DNA of 5,416 nt from Gemmatimonadota bacterium. Lineage in GTDB: Bacteria > Gemmatimonadota > Gemmatimonadetes > Longimicrobiales > Longimicrobiaceae. The translations under genes and the position numbers were made by a program. Shown here piece by piece: positions 1-4,309 of the stretch; position 1 is the stretch's first letter, and each line of letters starts with the position of its first letter. The notes below the pieces were generated by a model that searched no databases, had not been told where the DNA came from, and saw nothing but the letters and a program-made list of their open reading frames with translations. The DNA lies in the NCBI GenBank assembly GCA_019348475.1, contig JAHWJJ010000337.1, positions 1 through 5,416 of the forward strand, read 5' to 3'.

Positions 1-68
1 GGGGTCGCCGCGAGCCGCGAGGAACGAGCGGCGAAGTCGGCGGGGGAGAGGGCCCCTGCGAACGCGCA

Positions 69-118
69 CCCTTCACCCCTTCACCCCTTCACCCCTTCAC
101 CCCTTCACCCCTTCACCC
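69..118. repeat. 8-bp tandem repeat, TTCACCCC x about 6
   Basis: The octamer TTCACCCC repeats without a mismatch over 50 bp, a little more than six periods. On the minus strand it reads GGGGTGAA. Both flanks break the period at once: A at 68 and G at 119. It lies 62 bp upstream of the hydrolase start codon, in non-coding sequence. The plus-strand frame of the downstream gene is open through it but has no usable start codon. Perfect short arrays of this kind are prone to slipped-strand length change. Whether this one varies cannot be told from a single sequence. Confidence 0.95.
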
Positions 119-143
119 GTCACTTCGCTGTTACACCCGCCGC

Positions 144-173
144 TGGAAGGCGCCCCGCCCGCGGCGATACATT
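144..173 (+). promoter_or_regulatory. Putative promoter of the YheT-like gene (leaderless type)
   Basis: TACATT at 168-173 fits the TANNNT form of a bacterial -10 element. TGGAAG at 144-149, 18 bp upstream, is a weak (3 of 6) match to a -35. Only 7 bp separate the -10 from the ATG at 181, so transcription would begin at or next to the start codon. No purine-rich Shine-Dalgarno stretch lies before that ATG (the bases are mostly C), which fits a leaderless message. This is inferred from motif and spacing only. Confidence 0.4.
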
Positions 174-180
174 CCCCCGC

Positions 181-1203
181 ATGAGCGAGCACACCTTCAC
201 GCCGCGCCCCTTTCGCCCCGCGTGGTGGCTGCCGGGGGCGCACGCGCAGACCATCGCGGGGCGCTACATCCGCCCGCCGCACGGCGTGCACTACCGCCGC
301 GAACGGCTGGAGACGCCGGACGGCGACTTTCTGGACCTGGACTTCGCCTCCGTCGACGGCGCGCCGGCCGCGGGGGCCGACGCGCCGCTGTGCGTGGCGG
401 TGCACGGGCTGGAGGGGAGCGCGCAGTCGTCGTACATGCTGGAAACCTGCCGTGCGCTGGCGGAGCACGGCATCCGTACCGTCGCGATGAACTTTCGCTC
501 GTGCAGCGGCGAGCCCAACCGCACGGCGCGCTTCTACCACGCCGGCGAGACCGGCGACCTGGCCTTTCTTCTGGACGTCCTTGCGGCGCGCTTTCCCAAC
601 GCGGCGCTGCTCGGCGCGGGCTTTTCGCTGGGCGCCAACGTGCTGCTCAAGTACCTGGGCGAGCGCGGCGAGGTGTCCCGCATCCGCGCCGCGACGGCCA
701 TCTCCATCCCCTTCGACCTGGGGCGCGGGGCCGACAAGCTGGCGGGGTCGTTCATGGGGCGGGTGTACACGCGCCACTTCGTCCGCCGCCTGGTGGCCAA
801 GTACCGGCTGAAGCGCGCGGCCGGCGTGCGGCTGGACGGCGTGCGGCTGGACGAGCGCCGCTCGCGACGGTGGCGGTCCTTCCGTGACCTGGACGACGCC
901 CTCACGGCGCGGCTGCACGGCTTTCAGGATGCGGACGACTACTACACGCGCTCCAGCTGCGCCATCTTTCTGCACGCCATCCGCGTTCCCACCCTGCTGG
1001 TGCACGCCCTGGACGATCCCTTCGTGGACGCCGGCGCCATCCCGCACGGCGTGATCCAGGCCAACCCGCACCTGCACCCGGCCCTGGTGCCGCGCGGCGG
1101 GCACGTGGGCTTTATCGCGGGAACGCCGCGCGCGCCGCGCTTCTGGGCAGAGCGCGAGGCGGCGCGGTTCCTGGCGGGGCGGGCCGGAGCGAAACGTGCG
1201 TAA
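181..1203 (+). CDS. yheT: YheT-family alpha/beta-fold hydrolase
   Basis: This encodes a 340-aa soluble protein of the YheT (COG0429) branch of alpha/beta hydrolases, at the usual family length. The probable catalytic triad is visible: nucleophile Ser149 in the elbow GFSLG (147-151), acid Asp278 or Asp279 in ALDDPF, and His308 in GGHVGF (306-311). The oxyanion-side motif HGLEGS starts at His75, and the family signature NFRSCSGEPN spans 104-113. The N-terminus (FRPAWWLPGAHAQTI, then LETPDGDFLDLDF) aligns with known members, which supports ATG 181; no other in-frame start exists upstream in the window. There is no signal peptide or membrane segment, so it is cytoplasmic. The true substrate of YheT proteins is poorly defined; a carboxylesterase-type reaction is inferred from the triad. 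It is 51 bp upstream of the HD gene. The fold and family call is firm, the substrate is unknown. Confidence 0.93.
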   Translation: MSEHTFTPRPFRPAWWLPGAHAQTIAGRYIRPPHGVHYRRERLETPDGDFLDLDFASVDGAPAAGADAPLCVAVHGLEGSAQSSYMLETCRALAEHGIRTVAMNFRSCSGEPNRTARFYHAGETGDLAFLLDVLAARFPNAALLGAGFSLGANVLLKYLGERGEVSRIRAATAISIPFDLGRGADKLAGSFMGRVYTRHFVRRLVAKYRLKRAAGVRLDGVRLDERRSRRWRSFRDLDDALTARLHGFQDADDYYTRSSCAIFLHAIRVPTLLVHALDDPFVDAGAIPHGVIQANPHLHPALVPRGGHVGFIAGTPRAPRFWAEREAARFLAGRAGAKRA

Positions 1204-1238
1204 ACCGCTGGGCTGAACGGCGGTTACACCCTCTGGAC

Positions 1239-1248
1239 GGAGACGGGA
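1239..1248 (+). promoter_or_regulatory. Ribosome binding site of the HD-domain gene
   Basis: The purine-rich GGAGACGGGA ends six bases before ATG 1255. Its GGAGA core (1239-1243) is 11 bases from the start. It supports this ATG over later in-frame starts and contrasts with the upstream hydrolase gene, which has no such site. Confidence 0.55.
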
Positions 1249-1254
1249 CTACAG

Positions 1255-2112
1255 ATGACGGACGTAGTGGACGCCGCGGCGGTGAAATCCACCTTCGGGC
1301 GTACGGTGGAGGAGCGGTTCACCAACCGGCTGATGCTGAACGTGCCCACCCGCGGCAACCCGGCCGTGGAGCGGCTGATCGAGCGCATGAACGCCGACGA
1401 CGAACTGTACGCGCTGTGGCTGGCCGCCAACGTGAACGCGGTGGAGCGGCTGGGGATGACGGACCACGGCCCGGTGCACGTAAAGATCGTGATGAACATC
1501 GCCACCAAGCTGCTGCGCGTGCTCACCGAGCACGGCGTACAGCCCGGCGTGGTGGCCAACTACGGGATGCGCCCCGAGGACGCGGAGGTGGTGGTGATCA
1601 TGGCGTCGCTGCTGCACGACGTGGGGATGTCCATCCACCGCAAGGACCACGAGGAGTTCTCGCTCTTCGTGGCGCAGCCCAAGCTGCGCGAGCTGCTGGA
1701 GGGCATCTATCCGCGCGGGCAGGCCACCATCATCCGCTCGGAGATCCTGCACGCCATCATCGGCCACCGCGCCGGCGGCAAGCCGATGACCATCGAGGCG
1801 GGCGTGGTGCGGGTGGCGGATGCGCTGGACATGGCCAAGGGGCGGTCGCGCATCAGCATGGAGGTGGAGGGGCCGATGATGAGCATCCACTCCATCAGCG
1901 CGGCGGCCATCGAGGCGGTGCACATCGAAAGCGGGGTGGAAAAACCGGTGCGCATCCGGGTGGAGATGTCCAACTCCGCGGGGATTTTTCAGCTGGACCA
2001 GCTGTTCCGCGAAAAGCTCTCCGGCAGCGGCCTGGAGAACTACGTGGAGGTCGAGGCCCTCATCGAAGGCGAAGCCGAGAAGCGCCTGGTCCAGACCGCG
2101 TACCGCATCTGA
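1255..2112 (+). CDS. HD-domain metal-dependent phosphohydrolase-like protein
   Basis: This encodes a 285-aa cytoplasmic protein with an HD superfamily core. The metal-site pattern is complete: His75 (in TDHGPVHV, 69-76), the His121-Asp122 pair in LLHDVGMS, His166 and His171 in ILHAIIGHR, and Asp189 in RVADALDMAKGR. His128 and His132 follow the HD pair. These residues normally hold one or two divalent metals and hydrolyse a phosphoester or nucleotide phosphate. The C-terminal part (about 200-285) is beta-rich, with VRIRVEMSNSAGIF, and looks like a separate domain that accompanies this HD subtype. No GYP motif is seen, so a cyclic-di-GMP phosphodiesterase is not supported, and no RelA/SpoT synthetase region is present. 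Substrate is unknown. A 51-bp spacer after the hydrolase gene allows co-transcription. The repeat-rich gap follows the stop. Confidence 0.88.
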   Translation: MTDVVDAAAVKSTFGRTVEERFTNRLMLNVPTRGNPAVERLIERMNADDELYALWLAANVNAVERLGMTDHGPVHVKIVMNIATKLLRVLTEHGVQPGVVANYGMRPEDAEVVVIMASLLHDVGMSIHRKDHEEFSLFVAQPKLRELLEGIYPRGQATIIRSEILHAIIGHRAGGKPMTIEAGVVRVADALDMAKGRSRISMEVEGPMMSIHSISAAAIEAVHIESGVEKPVRIRVEMSNSAGIFQLDQLFREKLSGSGLENYVEVEALIEGEAEKRLVQTAYRI

Positions 2113-2167
2113 GGATCGAGGGCTGTGCAGCCGTGAACCCGGAGCTCAGTCATCCTGAGGGAGCGCA

Positions 2168-2205
2168 CGCGCGCAACCGTAACTGCAACAATCCGTTTGC
2201 GCGCG
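2168..2205. repeat. 9-bp perfect inverted repeat (hairpin)
   Basis: CGCGCGCAA (2168-2176) pairs exactly with TTGCGCGCG (2197-2205) around a 20-base loop of more A/T-rich sequence. It begins 55 bp after the HD gene stop. No T-tract follows, so it is not a standard intrinsic terminator. It may be part of the intergenic repeat or stabilise the 3' end of the upstream transcript. Confidence 0.6.
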
Positions 2206-2291
2206 ACCGAAGGACCTTCTCTCCCGCGCGTGAGCAAGGCGTTTCGAAGGAAGCCCGGCCCGCGTTCTGCCCGGAAAGGTCCTTCGGTCGC
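2203..2291. repeat. 16-bp perfect inverted repeat with 57-base loop
   Basis: GCGACCGAAGGACCTT (2203-2218) is the exact reverse complement of AAGGTCCTTCGGTCGC (2276-2291). The match is too long for chance in a gap this size. Its left arm overlaps the right arm of the adjacent 9-bp hairpin by three bases, so the two structures would compete in RNA. The loop holds no recognisable gene. It may be two opposed copies of a short dispersed repeat. Confidence 0.8.
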
Positions 2292-2409
2292 CGCCGTGTG
2301 CACGGAACTGCGCGGCGGCTCGCTGAATGGAAAAGCCCCGATGTGCAGCCAGGCGTTCAGCAGGTGTGGCAGGCTCCGCCCCGCGCCCCCTCCGCTCGCT
2401 TAGGCTCGC

Positions 2410-2437
2410 ACCTCCCCCAAAAACCCCTGGGGGAGGT
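2410..2437. terminator. Strong 10-bp GC-rich hairpin, possible terminator
   Basis: ACCTCCCCCA (2410-2419) and TGGGGGAGGT (2428-2437) pair perfectly around an 8-base loop, AAAACCCC. The next bases contain only a short delayed TTTT (2447-2450) after the stem, so it lacks the immediate U-run of a classic intrinsic terminator. It sits about 300 bp after the HD gene and 106 bp before the antitoxin gene, a position consistent with insulating the two. It could equally be a dispersed hairpin repeat. Confidence 0.45.
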
Positions 2438-2530
2438 TCAACTGCGTTTTCATCGCCACACGGTGCGCGTAGCGCCGGATGACTCAGGATGGCGCGGCGA
2501 CGTTTTGGGGTCGGCAGGTCACACGGCCAC

Positions 2531-2535
2531 GGGAG
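2531..2535 (+). promoter_or_regulatory. Ribosome binding site of the antitoxin-like gene
   Basis: GGGAG lies 8 bases before ATG 2544, the standard spacing. It fixes the short 77-codon reading frame as the translated one; the longer frame that runs in from upstream is not needed. Confidence 0.6.
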
Positions 2536-2543
2536 CAGATCCA

Positions 2544-2777
2544 ATGAGGAAGACGTTCTACGCAGTGTTCGATGGCGCGGCCTTTCGGCCGGATCAACCA
2601 CTGCAGATTGCGCCGCAGACGCGCGTGCGGCTTACGATCGAGACGGAACAGGTCGAGAAGCGTTCTGCGCGGTCGTTCCTCGATATAGCAGAGGGCCTGA
2701 ACCTCGACGGGCCTCCCGACTGGTCTTCCCGCGTGGACGATTACCTCTACAGTCCGAGGTCGGCGACTTGGAAGTGA
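2544..2777 (+). CDS. AF2212/DUF104-like small antitoxin, apparently orphaned
   Basis: This encodes a 77-aa protein with two recognisable parts. Residues 5-32 hold the beta-rich AF2212-like N-terminus: AVFDGAAFRPDQPLQ, then TRVRLTI at 26-32. The acidic tail PPDWSSRVDDYLY (57-69) is what VapB-type antitoxins use to wrap a PIN-domain toxin. Family members usually neutralise an adjacent VapC-like RNase and repress their own operon; DNA binding here is inference. No intact toxin follows: only a short stretch resembling a PIN N-terminus is left. About 19 of 77 codons end in A or T, against roughly 6% in the TPR gene downstream, consistent with recent transfer or relaxed selection. The strong RBS and intact frame suggest it may still be expressed. 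Confidence 0.75.
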   Translation: MRKTFYAVFDGAAFRPDQPLQIAPQTRVRLTIETEQVEKRSARSFLDIAEGLNLDGPPDWSSRVDDYLYSPRSATWK

Positions 2778-2817
2778 GGTCTTCCTCAACACCGCCCTTC
2801 TTCCAAACAGTTATTAA
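2776..2817 (+). pseudogene. Remnant of a PIN-domain (VapC-type) toxin N-terminus
   Basis: Overlapping the antitoxin stop, the +1-shifted frame reads EVFLNTALLPNSY and then stops at TAA 2815-2817. PIN toxins paired with this antitoxin family typically open with VFLDT and a run of hydrophobic residues, the Asp being a metal ligand. Here that Asp appears as Asn, there is no start codon in frame (only a GTG at 2774 in another frame), and the frame ends after 13 codons. A lost start and an early truncation of a toxin gene would explain all three. The segment is short, so chance resemblance remains possible; its position directly behind the antitoxin is the main support. Confidence 0.4.
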
Positions 2818-3296
2818 TGGCGGCTGCATCGTCGTTCGCTCCCGTCCCGCCGCTCACTATCCTCTCCGGCGGACAGACGGGGGTGGACCGGGCGGCGCTG
2901 GACGTGGCGATGGAGCGGGGGATGCGGTGCGGCGGATGGTGTCCCGCTAGGCGCCAGGCGGAGGACGGGCCCATCGATCCGCGCTACCCGCTGCGCGAAA
3001 CACCCACCGCCGATCCCGCGCAGCGCACGGAGTGGAACGTGCGCGGTTCCGACGGCACGCTGCTCCTCGTCACCGGCGGCCATAGCCGCGGGACCGAACT
3101 GACCGACGAGGTCGCTCGCCGGCTGGGCCGGCCGGTGTACCGCTGGCACCCGGACGCGCTCCCGGACCCGCACGCCTTTCGCCGCTGGCTGCAGATCCAC
3201 AAGATACGCACGCTGAACGTCGCCGGGCCGCGCGAAAGCGAGTCGCCCGGCGTGTACGCGGCGGCGTGCGCCTACCTGCGCGCGGTGCTCCCCTGA
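2817..3296 (+). CDS. Putative molybdenum carrier / circularly permuted YpsA-type SLOG protein
   Basis: This encodes a 159-aa Rossmann-like SLOG-superfamily protein, about the full family length. Signature blocks in order are LSGGQTGVDRAALD (16-29), GGWCP then AEDGPI (39-53), RYPL (56-59), RTEWNVRGSDGTLLL (70-84), GGHSRGTEL (87-95) and NVAGPRESESPG (134-145). The glycine-rich first loop and the DGT/GGT loops form the ligand pocket in related structures. The 'molybdenum carrier' name comes from distant similarity to MoCo carrier proteins. SLOG proteins more generally bind nucleotide-type ligands such as ADP-ribose derivatives, so the real ligand is open. ATG 2817 is the only in-frame start before the first motif; it lacks a Shine-Dalgarno site and overlaps the preceding TAA as TAATG. 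No signal peptide. Next gene 22 bp downstream, likely one operon. Confidence 0.88.
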   Translation: MAAASSFAPVPPLTILSGGQTGVDRAALDVAMERGMRCGGWCPARRQAEDGPIDPRYPLRETPTADPAQRTEWNVRGSDGTLLLVTGGHSRGTELTDEVARRLGRPVYRWHPDALPDPHAFRRWLQIHKIRTLNVAGPRESESPGVYAAACAYLRAVLP

Positions 3297-3318
3297 TCCA
3301 CCCGTCCACTGCATCTCC

Positions 3319-4152
3319 GTGCGCGTACTGATCACCGGCGGGGCCGGGCTGCTTGGCGGCGAGCTGATCCGGCAGGCGCCCGCCGGCATCGACCTCCTCG
3401 CCACCCGCCGCTCGTCTCCCGTGATGGGCGCGGAATCGGAGTCCGTCGAACTGTCGGACGCGGAGGCGGTCAAGGCGCTGTGGATGCGGGTGCGCCCCGA
3501 CGCCGTCATCCACACCGCCTACACGCAGGCGCAGGGCGAGCGCGACGTCTGGCGCGCGACGCAGAGCGTGGTGCGCGCCTGCCGCGCGTCCGGCGCCGCG
3601 CTGGTCTACATGAGCACCGACGCGCTGCTGGACGGCGAGTCGTCGCCGTACGCGGAAGGGGCGGAGCCGGCGCCGGTGCACGAGTACGGGCGATGGAAGG
3701 CGCGCGCGGAGCTGCACGTGCGGGCAGAGATGCCGGACGCGGCGGTGGTCCGCACCTCGCTCATCGTCCGCGCCGAGCCGCCGGACCGCAACAGCGCGTG
3801 GGTGGTGGATGCGCTGCGCCGCGGGGACCCCGTGCGCCTGTTCACCGACGAGCTGCGCTGCCCGGTCGCGGTGGAAGACCTGGCGGCGCAGCTGTGGGAG
3901 GTGGCACTGCTGCCGCCGGAGCGGCGCGCGGGGGTCTGGCACCTGGCGGGGCCGGAGGCGGTGAGCCGCTACGCCCTCGGCATCCTTCTCGCGCTGCGGC
4001 ACGGGCTGGATCCATCCGCCATCACCCCCGCCCCGAGCGCCTCCGCCCCCGCGCCGCGCCCGCGCGACCTGCGCCTGCTCACCGCCCGCGCGGACCACGA
4101 GCTGCGCACCCGCGCACGTCCGGTCAGCGCGGTCCTTTTTCCGCCGCGCTGA
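3319..4152 (+). CDS. RmlD-like NAD(P)-dependent sugar-nucleotide reductase/epimerase (extended SDR)
   Basis: This encodes a 277-aa cytoplasmic oxidoreductase. The Rossmann nucleotide-binding motif TGGAGLLG is at 6-13. PDAVIHTA (60-67) and MSTDALLDG (98-106) match the RmlD layout, in which the latter normally reads STDYVFDG. The catalytic pair is Tyr123 and Lys127 in EYGRWKAR. The C-terminal part holds a Pro/Ala-rich stretch (237-248), then RPRDLRL (247-253), a common closing motif of dTDP-4-dehydrorhamnose-reductase relatives. The replacement of YVF by ALL beside the active site makes true dTDP-rhamnose synthesis uncertain, and no other rml genes are visible. A GTG start at 3319 is required because the Rossmann strand begins at residue 2; no Shine-Dalgarno is seen. 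The 22-bp gap to the SLOG gene implies co-transcription. Confidence 0.85.
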   Translation: MRVLITGGAGLLGGELIRQAPAGIDLLATRRSSPVMGAESESVELSDAEAVKALWMRVRPDAVIHTAYTQAQGERDVWRATQSVVRACRASGAALVYMSTDALLDGESSPYAEGAEPAPVHEYGRWKARAELHVRAEMPDAAVVRTSLIVRAEPPDRNSAWVVDALRRGDPVRLFTDELRCPVAVEDLAAQLWEVALLPPERRAGVWHLAGPEAVSRYALGILLALRHGLDPSAITPAPSASAPAPRPRDLRLLTARADHELRTRARPVSAVLFPPR

Positions 4153-4296
4153 TCCCCGCCCGACGCGCATCAGCCGGAGCGGCGGCCTGGTGGGATCCAT
4201 CGTGATCTCGGCCGGAACGTATGGCGTGCTTCCGCGCGCGCCGCCTCGGCATTATCGTGCCAGATCGCATCCCGCCCGCCCGCCTGCCACCCGCAC

Positions 4297-4304
4297 GAGG
4301 AAAG
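4297..4304 (+). promoter_or_regulatory. Ribosome binding site of the TPR gene
   Basis: GAGGAAAG ends five bases before ATG 4310, with the GAGG core 9 bases away. It selects this ATG, which also starts directly ahead of a good signal peptide. The preceding gap 4153-4309 holds no gene. A weak -10-like CATTAT at 4250-4255 has no convincing -35. Confidence 0.6.
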
Positions 4305-4309
4305 CCGCG

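Larger units (their letters stand above)
2151..2491. repeat. Possible intergenic repeat element bounded by 9-bp inverted repeats
   Basis: CATCCTGAG (2151-2159) and its exact complement CTCAGGATG (2483-2491) bracket 341 bp of the gap between the HD gene and the antitoxin gene. An overlapping 8-bp pair, AGTCATCC (2148-2155) and GGATGACT (2477-2484), offers an alternative register. The interval contains three further inverted repeats and no credible gene. The ends resemble a dispersed 'TCATCCTGAGG' intergenic repeat that I associate with high-GC genomes. There is no transposase and no clear target duplication, so it could be a MITE-like or REP-like unit, or two separate small repeats. Confidence 0.4.

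Noticed and set aside
1..66. 3' end of a preceding gene
   Set aside because: Two frames stay open, but that is ordinary at this GC content. The translated sequence has no recognisable motif; a 7-bp inverted repeat (5-11/28-34) is the only structure seen.
69..118. CRISPR array
   Set aside because: The units are 8 bp with no spacers between them, so this is a simple tandem repeat.
97..1104. 335-codon minus-strand open frame opposite the hydrolase
   Set aside because: Its product is Arg/Gly/Val-rich with no motif, and it is antisense to a gene with a complete catalytic triad. Long shadow frames are expected in DNA this GC-rich.
1203..1225. Terminator between the hydrolase and HD genes (AACCGC / GCGGTT)
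   Set aside because: The stem is only 6 bp with an 11-base loop and no T-run follows; read-through is more likely.
1416..2777. 453-codon frame running from inside the HD gene to the antitoxin stop
   Set aside because: Only its last 77 codons have protein-like content and an RBS. The upstream part is the out-of-frame shadow of the HD gene followed by repeat-rich spacer.
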